Of a stretch of DNA of 46,950 nt, positions 7,254-16,600 are shown piece by piece. Made by a program: the position numbers and the translations under genes. Under the pieces are notes generated by a model. The model did no database searches, was not told where the DNA came from, and saw nothing but the letters and a program-made list of their open reading frames with translations. Each line of letters begins with the position of its first letter. Positions within the stretch are counted from its first letter, which is position 1. This DNA is from Bacteroidales bacterium (GTDB lineage: Bacteria > Bacteroidota > Bacteroidia > Bacteroidales > UBA932): positions 1-46,950 of the forward strand of contig JAFZED010000037.1 of the NCBI GenBank assembly GCA_017560825.1, in the 5' to 3' direction.

Positions 7254-8590
7254 CGAAATCCACCGGTACATATTCATACAGAAACATCTGGAGAGTAGCC
7301 TACCCTATTCTCATCAGTCTGGTGATGGAGCAGATGATCGGTCTGACCGACACCGCCTTCCTTGGAAGGGTCGGTGAGGTCGAACTTGGTGCGTCTGCCA
7401 TTGCCATCGTGTACTATATGGTACTGTTCATGATAGGTTTTGGTTTCAGTATCGGAGCGCAGATCATCATCGGAAGGCGCAACGGAGAGGGCAACTTCAA
7501 GGAGACCGGAAAGGTCTTCTGGAACGGATTGTATTTCGTGCTGGGACTCTCCGGAGCCATCATCCTGCTGTCCGAACTGTTCACGCCGTGGATGATGAAA
7601 TTTATGGTGTCATCACCGGCAATATATGACGCAGCACTAAGCTATGTCCGATGGAGGCTGCCGGGTATGGTGTTCGCCTTCTGCACGGCGATGTTCAGGG
7701 CCTTCTATGTCGGAACGACCCAGACCAAGACGCTGACTCTCAACTCAGTAGTGATGGTCGCATCCAATATCATATTCAATTATATACTCATATTCGGAAG
7801 GTGCGGACTTCCCGCGCTGGGCATCACCGGAGCGGCCATAGGCTCAAGCCTGGCCGAGCTTGTATCCCTTATATTCTTTATCGTATATACACGCCTAGGT
7901 TGCGACCGTCCTAAATATGGCCTCGACAAACCGGCGCGTTTCGAGAAGGAGGAGCTCAAATCTATGATGCCGGTGTGCGCGTGGACCATGATCCAGCACA
8001 CTGTGTCGGTGTTTACCTGGTTCATATTCTTCCTGTTCATCGAGCATCTGGGAGAGCGTCCGCTCGCGGTTTCGAACATCGTGCGCGGCGTGTCCGGACT
8101 GATCTGGGTAGTGCTTCAGGCCTTTTCTTCGACTTGCAGCACGCTGGTCAGCAACTTGATCGGAGAGGGCCGCCAGGACAAGGTGATGTCACTGGTCAAG
8201 CGCATCCTGAAGCTGTCCTACGGCATTGTGGGCGTGATTATGCTGGTGATATGTATGTATCCCGAAGCGATTGCGCGCATATATACGGACATCCCTGATC
8301 TGATCACAGCCTCGATTCCGGCTATGCTCGTGATGACGAGCTCCTACCTGGTCAATGTCGGAGGTCAGGTCTTCTTCCTCGCCGTATCGGGAACCGGAAG
8401 CACAAAGACGGCGTTCCGCCTCGAGCTCGTGGCTTTATTTGTATATATGGTATATTGCGCCGTGATCATCGGCTGGCTGAAGCTGGATGTGGCGATATGC
8501 TGGACCGCCGAGCACGTATATGCCGGTATGCTGCTGATCTGCAGCTGGATATATATGAAAAGCGGTCGCTGGAAGAACCTTAAGGTCTAA
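7250..8590 (+). CDS. MATE-family efflux transporter
   Basis: An inner-membrane protein of 446 residues with twelve predicted membrane segments in two repeats. Near the start is the typical MATE pattern IWRVAYPILISLVMEQMIGLTDTAFLGRVG. Later come the QIIIGRRNGEGNF loop, the RAFYVGTTQTKTLT loop and ALGITGAAIGSSLAE. MATE proteins export organic cations or other hydrophobic compounds using a sodium or proton gradient. The substrate cannot be read from the sequence. It overlaps truB by 4 bases (ATGA), so it is part of the rpiB-truB operon. Its stop codon overlaps by 2 bases the stop of the convergent metalloprotease gene. Confidence 0.9.
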   Translation: MTKSTGTYSYRNIWRVAYPILISLVMEQMIGLTDTAFLGRVGEVELGASAIAIVYYMVLFMIGFGFSIGAQIIIGRRNGEGNFKETGKVFWNGLYFVLGLSGAIILLSELFTPWMMKFMVSSPAIYDAALSYVRWRLPGMVFAFCTAMFRAFYVGTTQTKTLTLNSVVMVASNIIFNYILIFGRCGLPALGITGAAIGSSLAELVSLIFFIVYTRLGCDRPKYGLDKPARFEKEELKSMMPVCAWTMIQHTVSVFTWFIFFLFIEHLGERPLAVSNIVRGVSGLIWVVLQAFSSTCSTLVSNLIGEGRQDKVMSLVKRILKLSYGIVGVIMLVICMYPEAIARIYTDIPDLITASIPAMLVMTSSYLVNVGGQVFFLAVSGTGSTKTAFRLELVALFVYMVYCAVIIGWLKLDVAICWTAEHVYAGMLLICSWIYMKSGRWKNLKV

Positions 8591-9243
8591 ACGAGAGAGT
8601 ACTGTTTTATCGCTCGCGTAAGTACATAATCTACAGGGTATTTAGCCTTGCTTGCAGCTATCTTGCGGGCAAGTTGGAGAGCCAGCTGGTCACCTGATTC
8701 CACACACTTTATGATATTGTCAGTCAACACGTGCTCCAGGAGCAGGTGGAAGGCGTGTCCGTGGTCCTGGTGACGCAGATGACATAGTTCGTGCAGGAGG
8801 ACATAGTCCTGGAGGATCTTCGGAAGGCGGACTACGTTCAGGTTCAGATTTATATTTCCAAGCGTTGAGCAGCTGCCCCAGTTGGATGCGCTATGCTTGA
8901 TCGTAACTCTTTTATATACAAAGCCATACCTCTGTGCGAGTTCTGCAAGCCGCGGCGGAAGCACTGCCTTCGCCTGACGGCGCAGCGCTTCGACCTCCTG
9001 CGGACTCACCTGAGGAACATCCTTGTACTTTTCCTTCTGGCGGGCCATAGTTTCCAGAATCCACTGCCTGCGGGTGTGGAAGAAGGCTTGGGCTACCGAA
9101 TAGGGTACGATATATGGCACAGACACGCTCACGCCCTTTACCGGATGGACGCGGATGCTTATGCTGCGGCTGCGCGTGCTCTTGCGGAACACTACGTCAC
9201 CGATCTGCGGATCTCTGTATATTTTTTCCGTCTTTGTCGCCAT
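8587..9243 (-). CDS. YgjP/WbmB-type (DUF45) zinc metalloprotease
   Basis: The protein has 218 residues from the ATG at 9241-9243; an in-frame ATG further upstream at 9303 is unlikely because a consensus promoter lies between the two. The N-terminal part has the RSISIRVHPVKGVSVSVPY strand pattern. The C-terminal half has the zinc site: HELCH (H151, E152, H155) followed by LRHQDHGHAFH, and the NWGSCS loop before it. This is the DUF45/YgjP family, related to SprT-like and M48 peptidases; targets are not known. It has no signal peptide, so it is cytoplasmic. It is transcribed alone and converges on the MATE gene. Confidence 0.88.
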   Translation of the reverse strand: MATKTEKIYRDPQIGDVVFRKSTRSRSISIRVHPVKGVSVSVPYIVPYSVAQAFFHTRRQWILETMARQKEKYKDVPQVSPQEVEALRRQAKAVLPPRLAELAQRYGFVYKRVTIKHSASNWGSCSTLGNINLNLNVVRLPKILQDYVLLHELCHLRHQDHGHAFHLLLEHVLTDNIIKCVESGDQLALQLARKIAASKAKYPVDYVLTRAIKQYSLV

Positions 9244-9261
9244 AGATATGCCTCTATAGGA

Positions 9262-9292
9262 CAAAGGTAAAATAATTGAAGAAATAGTCAAA
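9262..9292 (-). promoter_or_regulatory. Promoter of the YgjP-type gene, perfect consensus
   Basis: On the minus strand: TTTG (9289-9292), exactly 19 bases, TACCTTTG (9262-9269). This is a full match to the Bacteroidota vegetative promoter. Transcription would start at about 9256, giving a leader of only about 13 bases before the ATG at 9243. Confidence 0.8.
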
Positions 9293-9310
9293 TATATTTT
9301 CACTCAGATA

Positions 9311-9341
9311 CTTGCAATCTCAGATTTTATGCCTATCTTTG
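9311..9341 (+). promoter_or_regulatory. Promoter of rpsO
   Basis: CTTG (9311-9314), 19 bases, TATCTTTG (9334-9341). One mismatch to TTTG in the -33 box, perfect -7 box. Transcription would start near 9347, directly at the base of the hairpin at 9348-9378. Confidence 0.75.
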
Positions 9342-9347
9342 CGCCCG

Positions 9348-9378
9348 CTTTGAGCTTACTTGACAGTGGCTCGTAAAG
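9348..9378 (+). promoter_or_regulatory. 5' leader hairpin of rpsO
   Basis: CTTTGAGC (9348-9355) pairs with GCTC-gt-AAAG (9369-9378), with a 2-base bulge. The hairpin lies at the very 5' end of the predicted transcript, followed by GTTTTGATTT. The exbB leader has the same order of elements. In other bacteria S15 binds its own mRNA leader; whether this hairpin is the S15 target is unknown. Confidence 0.45.
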
Positions 9379-9412
9379 TTTTGATTTATTAACCCTTAAT
9401 CTTTTTAAAGCT

Positions 9413-9688
9413 ATGGCAGAATACCTTATGCCTGAGAAGAAACAGGAGCTTTTCGCGAAGTACGGAAAGTCTAATACTGACACTGGTTCACCAGAGAGCC
9501 AGGTGGCATTATTTTCCTACCGTATCGCTCACCTCACCGCACATCTTAAGAACAACAAGAAGGACTACGCAACACGTCGTTCACTTCTTAAGCTTGTAGG
9601 TAAGCGTCGTCGTGTACTTGATTATCTCAAGTCAGTAGACATCGAGAGATACAGAGCTATCGTTAAGGAGCTTGGTCTCCGTCGATAA
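9413..9688 (+). CDS. rpsO: 30S ribosomal protein S15
   Basis: A 91-residue, basic, all-helical protein that binds 16S rRNA early in assembly of the small subunit. The S15 hallmark TDTGSPESQVALFSYRI is present at about 22-38, followed by LTAHLKNNKKDYATRRSLL and KRRRVLDYLKSVDIERY. The length is slightly above the 89 of many species. It is transcribed from its own promoter with a structured leader and is closed by a strong terminator. pnp follows on the same strand, the same order as in many bacteria. Confidence 0.98.
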   Translation: MAEYLMPEKKQELFAKYGKSNTDTGSPESQVALFSYRIAHLTAHLKNNKKDYATRRSLLKLVGKRRRVLDYLKSVDIERYRAIVKELGLRR

Positions 9689-9714
9689 GCTACGTCATAG
9701 TAGGAACCGACGAA

Positions 9715-9747
9715 GGGGGACACCCACAATTGGGCATCCCCCTTTTT
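9715..9747 (+). terminator. Intrinsic terminator after rpsO
   Basis: GGGGGACACCC (9715-9725) and GGGCATCCCCC (9732-9742) form a stem with two internal mismatches and a 6-base loop, followed by TTTTTT. It lies 27 bases after the rpsO stop. Confidence 0.85.
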
Positions 9748-9893
9748 TACGCAAATAAGTCTGAGGACGCAGACAACAACCTGCGGCGTCCGAGGAATGA
9801 AAAAATATATATCTGGGCCGGGTACAATGGCCAACTGATGAAACTGAATATTAATCCACTCCCATAGGGGGAGGCAGGTTGAAAACAAAGCAA

Positions 9894-12224
9894 ATGAATA
9901 TTGTAAAGAAAACAATCGAATTATCCGACGGTAGGGTAATCGAAATCGAAACCGGTAAGCTCGCAAAGCAGGCTGACGGTTCTGTAGTCGTTAAGATGGG
10001 TGGCACAATGCTCCTGGCGACTGTTACTTGCGCTAAAGACGCAAAGGAGGATGTGGACTTTATGCCACTTCAGGTAGACTACAAGGAGAAATATGCATCT
10101 GCAGGCCGTTTCCCAGGCGGATTTATGAAGCGTGAGGGAAAGGCTTCAGATTACGAAATTCTTATTGCACGTCTTGTTGACCGCGCCCTCAGGCCACTTT
10201 TCCCTGAGGATTTCCACGCTGAGGTTTTCGTAAACGTAAACCTTATCTCAGCTGAGAAGGACATCCAGCCGGATGCACTCGCAGGTCTCGCTGCATCATC
10301 TGCACTCGCAGTCAGCGACATTCCTTTCGAGGGCCCTATCTCTGAGGTACGTGTAGCGCGTATTGGCGGCGAGTTCAAGATCAACCCTAACTTCAGCGAG
10401 ATGGCTGATGCTGACCTCGACATTATGGTTGCCGCAACTTACGACAACATTATGATGGTTGAGGGTGAGATGAACGAGGTAAGCGAGCACGATATGCTCG
10501 AGGCTATCAAGTTCGCTCACGAGGAGATCAAGAAGCACTGCAAGGTGCAGATGGAGCTTATGGAGGCTGTAGGCAAGACTGAGAAGAGAGCTTACTGCCA
10601 CGAGGAGAACGACGAGGCTCTCCGTCAGGCTATCCAGGAGTTCTGCTACGACAGATGCTACGCCATCGCTAAGTCAGGTTCTGCTAAGCACGAGCGTTCA
10701 GACGCATTCGAGGCACTCAAGGAGGAGTTCTACGCAACACTTCCAGAGGAGGAGCAAGAGGAGAAGAGAATGATGATCGAGAGATATTATCACGCTGTCG
10801 AGAAGGCTGCGATGAGAAATATGATCCTCGACGAGGGTGTTCGTCTTGACGGACGTGACACAACAACAGTACGCCCTATCTGGTGCGAGACTGACTATCT
10901 CCCTTGCGCACACGGTTCAGCAATCTTCACACGTGGTGAGACTCAGTCACTCTCGACTGTTACCCTCGGTACAAAGCTCGATATGAAGGAGCGTGACGAG
11001 GTGCTCATCCAGGACACTGACCAGTTCGTTCTTCACTACAACTTCCCTCCATTCTCAACAGGTGAGGCTCGTCCACAGCGCGGTGTTGGCCGTCGTGAGA
11101 TCGGACACGGTAACCTCGCTTACAGAGCACTCAAGCCGATGATCCCTATGGCTCCGGAGAATCCATACGCAGTACGCGTGGTTTCAGACATCCTCGAGTC
11201 TAACGGTTCTTCATCAATGGCTACAGTGTGTGCAGGCTGCCTCGCACTTATGGATGCAGGTGTGAAGATCAAGAAGCCTGTAGCAGGTGTTGCAATGGGT
11301 CTTATCACTGACAAGGACAATCCTAACGAAAGATACGCAATCCTCACTGACATTCTCGGTGACGAGGACCACCTCGGAGATATGGACTTCAAGGTTACAG
11401 GTACCAAGGACGGTATCACTGCAACCCAGATGGACATCAAGGTTGACGGACTTTCATACGACGTTCTCGAGAAGGCTCTCGAGCAGGCACGTCAGGGTCG
11501 TATGCACATTATGGGCGAGATGATGAAGACTATCAGCGAGCCACGTGCTGAGTACAAGGAGTTCGTTCCTCGTATGGTTCAGCTCATCGTTGACGGCGAG
11601 TTCATCGGTGCTATCATCGGAAAGGGTGGCGAGACTATCCAGAAGATCCAGAGAGAGACCGGCACAACTATCACTATCACAGAGCAGCAGATCGACGGCG
11701 CTCAGAAGGGAGTTGTTGACATCTTCGGTCTTGACAAGGAGTCTATGGACAAGGCTATCTCTTGGATCAACGGCATCACTGCAGTTCCAGAAGTTGACGC
11801 AGTATACCACGGTAAGATCGTTTCTATCCTCGAGTTCGGTGCATTCGTAGAGATTCTCCCTGGTAAGGAAGGCCTCCTCCACGTTTCTGAGATCGACTGG
11901 AAGAAGACTGAGAAGGTAGAGGACGTTCTCGCAATCGGTGACGAGGTAGACGTCAAGCTCCTCGAGATCGACGCGAAGACAGGCAAGATGAGACTTTCAC
12001 GCAAGGCTCTCATCGAGAAGCCAGAGGGCTACGTTGAGCCAGAGCGCAAGCCACGCGGAGGCGACAGAGGCCCACGCCGTGACGAGCGCCGTGACAACGG
12101 CCGCGGTCCACGTCGTGACGACAGAGGCCCACGCCGCGATGACAGAGGCCCAAGAGGTCCACGTCGCGACCGTCGTGAAGAGCCAGCTCAGAACGAAACC
12201 AACAACGAGCCAGAGATGTTCTAA
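9894..12224 (+). CDS. pnp: Polyribonucleotide nucleotidyltransferase (PNPase)
   Basis: PNPase degrades RNA 3' to 5' with phosphate and can add nucleotides; it is a trimer in the cytoplasm. I prefer the ATG at 9894 ([14 protein letters not shown]), giving 776 residues, over a TTG five codons earlier. Order of domains: first RNase PH-like domain (about 5-140), a helical linker, second RNase PH-like domain (about 310-545) with [35 protein letters not shown] and [16 protein letters not shown], a KH domain (about 557-620, [12 protein letters not shown]), and an S1 domain (about 634-700, [20 protein letters not shown]). The last 70 residues are a low-complexity tail of repeated RR-D-RGP units ending in an acidic stretch. 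Such a basic tail probably adds RNA contacts. Confidence 0.97.
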   Translation: MNIVKKTIELSDGRVIEIETGKLAKQADGSVVVKMGGTMLLATVTCAKDAKEDVDFMPLQVDYKEKYASAGRFPGGFMKREGKASDYEILIARLVDRALRPLFPEDFHAEVFVNVNLISAEKDIQPDALAGLAASSALAVSDIPFEGPISEVRVARIGGEFKINPNFSEMADADLDIMVAATYDNIMMVEGEMNEVSEHDMLEAIKFAHEEIKKHCKVQMELMEAVGKTEKRAYCHEENDEALRQAIQEFCYDRCYAIAKSGSAKHERSDAFEALKEEFYATLPEEEQEEKRMMIERYYHAVEKAAMRNMILDEGVRLDGRDTTTVRPIWCETDYLPCAHGSAIFTRGETQSLSTVTLGTKLDMKERDEVLIQDTDQFVLHYNFPPFSTGEARPQRGVGRREIGHGNLAYRALKPMIPMAPENPYAVRVVSDILESNGSSSMATVCAGCLALMDAGVKIKKPVAGVAMGLITDKDNPNERYAILTDILGDEDHLGDMDFKVTGTKDGITATQMDIKVDGLSYDVLEKALEQARQGRMHIMGEMMKTISEPRAEYKEFVPRMVQLIVDGEFIGAIIGKGGETIQKIQRETGTTITITEQQIDGAQKGVVDIFGLDKESMDKAISWINGITAVPEVDAVYHGKIVSILEFGAFVEILPGKEGLLHVSEIDWKKTEKVEDVLAIGDEVDVKLLEIDAKTGKMRLSRKALIEKPEGYVEPERKPRGGDRGPRRDERRDNGRGPRRDDRGPRRDDRGPRGPRRDRREEPAQNETNNEPEMF

Positions 12225-12246
12225 TATCTCCGACCGACAAATATCC

Positions 12247-12286
12247 AGCGGGACATAAGCCAATTGACCAGGGCCTATGTCCCGCT
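12247..12286 (+). terminator. Probable terminator of pnp
   Basis: AGCGGGACATA (12247-12257) and TATGTCCCGCT (12276-12286) form a perfect 11-bp stem with an 18-base loop. Only a weak T-run follows (gctcttta), so termination may be partial. It begins 22 bases after the pnp stop. Confidence 0.6.
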
Positions 12287-12312
12287 GCTCTTTATCACAC
12301 TGTCAGTCAGCA

Positions 12313-12362
12313 ACTTACGCTGAATCACCTGCTCCATCTGCCGCAGGTGATTCAGCGTAAGT
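12313..12362. repeat. Left palindrome of the Y1-transposase unit
   Basis: A perfect 20-bp inverted repeat (arms 12313-12332 and 12343-12362) around a 10-base loop TCCATCTGCC. The core TGAATCACCTGC/GCAGGTGATTCA and the loop recur in the right palindrome (13363-13412) in the same orientation; 45 of 50 positions agree. It lies 17 bases from the 3' end of the transposase gene. Confidence 0.9.
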
Positions 12363-12379
12363 CATTGGCATTCAAAGCT

Positions 12380-13342
12380 CTATGCGTCACTCTTTTTTAT
12401 ATCCATACGCAGATACTTGATAATTGCTTTGCTGAAACAGGCATATTTCTGACTTAACATATTGAAAAGACGGAGTTTCACGTCCACATCTGCTACTGTC
12501 ACCTTGCTAAGAGTCTTTATTCCCTCAACACTTCGAAGTATGTCTGCTATACGGACATATTCCGTATCAGAAAATCTATACCTTTCTTCCTTGATGTCAT
12601 ACTCACTTCCTGTATTGGAATTAACTGCTATAAGCATATCGTTATAATCTCCATAACATCCGACAAGCTCATCGTAGGCAATACATCTATAGGTAGAAAT
12701 AATATAGTCTATCAGCTGTGACTTCTCACGTTCATCCAATCTGCTGATCATTCTTCTAAGTTGCCCATATCTCAAATGATGTTCTTCTGATTTTGCTAAA
12801 CTGACCTCTTTCAATGCACGTCTTAAATGATGAGATGCTCTATTGTGCACTATAGGATCAGAAAACGGATGAGATGAAACAGCATATGCCAGGAAATTCC
12901 AACGATAGTCTTCTGCACGGCGGCACAAGCCCTTCTCCACGGGATTATTTAGCAGATATGCTATTGCGGTCCTTAAAAGTTTCATTCCTCTCTTTATCGC
13001 ACTTCCAAACCGAGGTTGGAATAAGGCTCCGCTTCGGCCTATATGATTATTTTGCTCTCTTGCAAACATCGATGTCACCATTCGCACAAATTCACTCATT
13101 TCTTCCTTCACATCAGCTTTCAGCAACATATGGATGTGATCATACATAAGACATAATCCTAATGCTACGACATTGCACTTAGACACAGCTATTGAAAATA
13201 TCGTATAGTATACCAGATAATCCTCCAAATCGTAGAAAATATTATAACGATTGATGGTTCTTTGATAAATGTGATGCGCTTCACCACCTTTAAAACTTCT
13301 TCTTCGAAATCTCTTTTTTAACTTTTTACTTACCGTTTCCAT
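12380..13342 (-). CDS. Y1 (IS200-like/RAYT) transposase
   Basis: The protein has 320 residues. The Y1 HUH nuclease domain occupies about 20-150: it starts with GGEAHHIYQRTINRYNIFYD, has the metal-binding His-hydrophobic-His motif at H69-I70-H71 (MYDHIHMLL), and the catalytic tyrosine is probably Y129 in AIAYLLNNPVEKGLC, the usual Y..NPV..GL context of REP-associated transposases. The C-terminal 170 residues are an extra helical part with no family I recognise; it is likely a DNA-binding or partner region. The domain is intact with no frameshift. These enzymes cut and join single-stranded DNA at hairpin-marked sites, and the flanking palindromes are the natural candidates. Confidence 0.88.
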   Translation of the reverse strand: METVSKKLKKRFRRRSFKGGEAHHIYQRTINRYNIFYDLEDYLVYYTIFSIAVSKCNVVALGLCLMYDHIHMLLKADVKEEMSEFVRMVTSMFAREQNNHIGRSGALFQPRFGSAIKRGMKLLRTAIAYLLNNPVEKGLCRRAEDYRWNFLAYAVSSHPFSDPIVHNRASHHLRRALKEVSLAKSEEHHLRYGQLRRMISRLDEREKSQLIDYIISTYRCIAYDELVGCYGDYNDMLIAVNSNTGSEYDIKEERYRFSDTEYVRIADILRSVEGIKTLSKVTVADVDVKLRLFNMLSQKYACFSKAIIKYLRMDIKKSDA

Positions 13343-13362
13343 AACATACTGATTTAAAACAA

Positions 13363-13412
13363 CTTACATTGAATCACCTGCTCCATCTGCCGCAGGTGAT
13401 TCAGCGGATATT
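13363..13412. repeat. Right palindrome of the Y1-transposase unit
   Basis: Near copy of 12313-12362. TGAATCACCTGC (13370-13381) pairs with GCAGGTGATTCA (13392-13403), a perfect 12-bp stem with the same 10-base loop. The outer arm is no longer paired (acttacat against cggata). It starts about 20 bases upstream of the transposase start codon, so transcription of the gene passes through or begins in it. Confidence 0.85.
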
Positions 13413-13631
13413 GCTGATATTCAAGCTATTAGGGCTCACTTACGTTGATGGTCATATCAACAGAGGCTACCAGCACGGATCAGAACTGAGCGACACGAGT
13501 CGGCAGGTGATTCTGCTGGAGCCAAAATTAAGTTGGCTGATGGAAACGATGTTTAAGAAAAAGAAAAAGGTTGTATAAAAAAGAGAAATAATTATAAAAA
13601 AAGGAAAAAGTTATAAAAAAGAGAAAAATCA
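13409..13631. other. Intergenic with decayed palindrome half-sites and purine-rich repeats
   Basis: No gene is seen. ACTTACGTTGA (13438-13448) and GCAGGTGATTC (13503-13513) look like separated, decayed halves of the flanking palindrome. AGCCAA-N7-TTGGCT follows near 13520. Then come three 20-base units of the form T.TATAAAAAAG-GAAA (13571-13590, 13591-13610, 13611-13630), a purine-rich low-complexity tract. Confidence 0.55.
13571..13630. repeat. Three imperfect 20-bp purine-rich repeats
   Basis: Each unit has TATAAAAAA followed by a GA-rich end. On the minus strand, which is the lacZ transcript direction, this becomes a T/C-rich stretch directly after the terminator hairpin at 13632-13673. 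Confidence 0.6.
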
Positions 13632-13673
13632 ATCCCCGATCCACCTGAAAGACTTCAAAGGAGGACCGGGGAT
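13632..13673 (-). terminator. Terminator of lacZ and the bat operon
   Basis: ATCCCCGATCC (13632-13642) and GGACCGGGGAT (13663-13673) pair with one mismatch around a 20-base loop. On the minus strand the stem is followed by TGATTTTTCTCTTTTTTA. It lies 26 bases past the lacZ stop codon. Confidence 0.75.
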
Positions 13674-13699
13674 ATAAATCCGAAGTGATATTAGAACTA

Positions 13700-16600
13700 T
13701 CAGTTATTCACAGGCTTCAGCACAAAGTGGAAGAAGTATGGCTGAGGGTGGATGCGGTGCTCATTCTTTGGCCAGGCGCCCCAGGAGTTGACGCAGCCGA
13801 GGCCCTGCTGGACAAGGTCAACATTGACCCAAGTCTTGCCGAGGGCGCGGTCGTTCTCGTGAGCGAGAGACTTAAGTTCGAGTGAGTGTGCCTGGTTGTT
13901 TCCAAGTTTGCGGACATCCATCTGTTCCCAGCTGAACGGAAGTGCTGATGCGGAGAACTTGACTTCTGAACGGATCTCGAAACCGGTTCCATTGTCATCA
14001 AGGACCTTCATCCACTTGACAGAAGTCTTTGTGCCAGACTCCTGAGGACGGACATAACCATAGTGGTACTGATCCTCAACCCTCTGGACATAGTGTCCCA
14101 TCAGAGCAGAGCTGTTTCTGTCCATATAGTTCTCGTGAGGACCGAATCCGAAATACTCAAAATTAGAAAAGAGGCCAGGCATTGCGAAATGCATTCCGAA
14201 ACGCGGAAGAATCGGAGTCTGGGCAAGTTTGCCGGCATCTTCCATATTCTCAAAGACATCGATAGTACCGTCAGCGTGTATATCATAATACACCTCAAGA
14301 TTTGCAGCCTCCCCTATCGGAGCGTACTCCACCCCGACTGTATAACTGTCTTCATCACAGATCACCCCAAACGCAGTCACATCAAATGAAGCCGAACGCC
14401 AAAGATCCTGAACCTTGTCAAAACGTGCTCCAAGGTCATTTTCAGTAGCAGCTCGTGCAAAGCAAGGTTCGAGAGGTTCATCCAGAAGCTGGCGGCCGTC
14501 AATGGTATAGCTCACAAGCGAACCAGTCTTCGGATCAAAGGCCGCCTCCCACCTGTTATGACGAAGATTCGAAGCACCTTCATATGCCATCGTACCAGAG
14601 AACACATAAAGTCCATTATCATTTGTCATCGTCGGGAGACCGGATTTATTCTCAGTAAAGCCCATAGCAGCCTCATTGATAAGAATCTGATCATAAGCCA
14701 CTTCCGAACCCGCAGAAAGCAGTCCGTCAGCCTTCTTGAGTGAGTAAGACACATTGAGGTAGACATCGTGAGAAGCAAGATCAGCAACTCCGGCAGCCTC
14801 CAGAATGTCCGCCTCCTTGAATCCAAGGTCGCACAAAACAGTCTGCTGAGGTGCAACATTCAACGAAGGAACAACACCCGAAAGCACAGGGAAGCCGTCC
14901 ACCTCGACTGTCCAATTCATCATATACCTTGAAAGGTCGATGAAGAAATTTTCATTATATATATTGACACATCCTCGCAGAGCCTCTTCCGCAGCAGCGG
15001 AAGTAAGGATGGAACGGTACTGGTAGGCCACCTCATACGCGTGCGGATGCAGGGTGCGGTCAGCAGCGATGATACCGTTGCAGCAGAACGAATTGTCCGA
15101 CGGATCATAATCGTTGAAGTCACCACCAAATACGAATATATGGTCAGTGCCATACTTTGCCGGGTCAACAGGCCACCAGAGTGCCTGGTCTACAAAGTCC
15201 CAGATGAATCCACCCTGATACGATGGATACTTGCGGACAAGGTCCCAGTACTCCTTCAAGCCTCCGAGGGAGTTACCCATAGCGTGTGCATACTCACACT
15301 GGATGAGAGGTCTTTCCGGATTTGAAGATGCATATCTTTCACAGTTGTCATAATCCATATACATCGGGCAGAAGATGTCAGTGTTGTAGTCCAACTCTGC
15401 ACGCTCGTACTGAACCGGACGTGTAGGGTCAAGAGCCTTCACCAGGTCATAGCCCTTATGGAAGTTAGGACCGTTTCCAGCCTCGTTTCCAAGACTCCAT
15501 ATGATTACAGAAGGATGGTTGCGGTCCCTCTGCACAGCCCTTCTGATACGCTCAAGATGTGCAAGCTCATATGCAGGATCCTTTGCAAGGGTTGCGTCAC
15601 CATAGCCCATTCCGTGAGACTCGATGTTGGCCTCAGCCACCACATAGAGTCCGTAACGGTCACAGAGTGAGTACCAGAGAGGGTCATCAGGATAGTGACA
15701 AGTACGCACAGCATTGATATTCAGCTGCTTCATTATCTGTATATCCTGGATCATATCAGCCTCTGAGACGATATATCCCTTATACGGATTCATCTCGTGG
15801 CGGTTTGCTCCCTTGATGAGCACCGGCTGGCCGTTCACAAGAAGCTGGCCGCCTTTGATGCACACATCTCTGAATCCGATCTGGATAGCAGTGGTCTCTG
15901 TGACACCTTTCTTGTTTGAAACCGAAACCTCAAGATTATACAGTTCCGGAGTCTCCGCAGTCCACAGGCGCGGCTGCTCTACTATAAGGGAGTTCTCGAC
16001 AAAATAGCCTCCATCCTCATTACGGAACGCAGCTGTCTTGGTGACAGGATGAGTAATCTCAACAGCAAAGGCAGGGTTCTTAGGATCGGTCAGTCTGATA
16101 TCTACAGCCGCAACACCCTTGCTCACGTCCACTCTCACCTTTGCAGTACCGTCAGCAGATGCTGACACCTTGAGATCCTGGATACGGTCCTTCTCACGCG
16201 AATACACATACACATCGCGAGAGATTCCCGAGAATCTCCAGAAGTCCTGATCCTCAAGGTAAGTACCGTCACACCAGCGGAAGATCTCAAGGGCGATGAG
16301 GTTCTCGCCTGTCTTCACATATCTGGTTATATCAAAACGTGCCTCAAGCTTGCTGTCCTCGCTGTAACCTACCTCTTTTCCATTCACCCACACACGCACG
16401 TTTGATGTCGCCGAACCTATATGAAGGAATATATCCTTACCTTTCCAAGACTCGTCAAGTTCAAAGGTGCGTCTGTACTGGCCCACATAGTTGTGCCAGT
16501 CAGCCGGGAACGGAGGGGTGTTCTGTCTCTGGCCCTTCCAGGCATAGCCGATGTTGAGATAGACAGGATCGCCATAGCCGTGAAGCTCCCAAAGGCCAGG

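Larger units (their letters stand above)
12313..13408 (-). mobile_element. REP/RAYT-like or IS200/IS605-like element, about 1.1 kb
   Basis: A single Y1 transposase gene is bracketed at 17 and about 20 bases by two nearly identical palindromes. There are no terminal inverted repeats of the DDE type and no target duplication that I can see, which fits single-strand (HUH) chemistry. It is inserted between the pnp terminator and the 3' end of the lacZ unit. It may be an autonomous element with subterminal hairpins, or a domesticated REP-associated transposase with its own REP palindromes. Confidence 0.75.

Noticed and set aside
9860-9876. CTCCC-ATA-GG-GGGAG hairpin before pnp as autoregulatory site
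   Set aside because: Only 5 bp; PNPase leader control is known in other bacteria but nothing here shows it specifically.
12313-13412. CRISPR-like repeat pair
   Set aside because: Only two palindromic copies 1 kb apart flanking a transposase; no spacers and no cas genes.
13369-13578. Possible 69-aa gene beside the right palindrome
   Set aside because: Begins inside the palindrome and ends in a poly-lysine stretch from the purine repeats; no family resemblance, no promoter.
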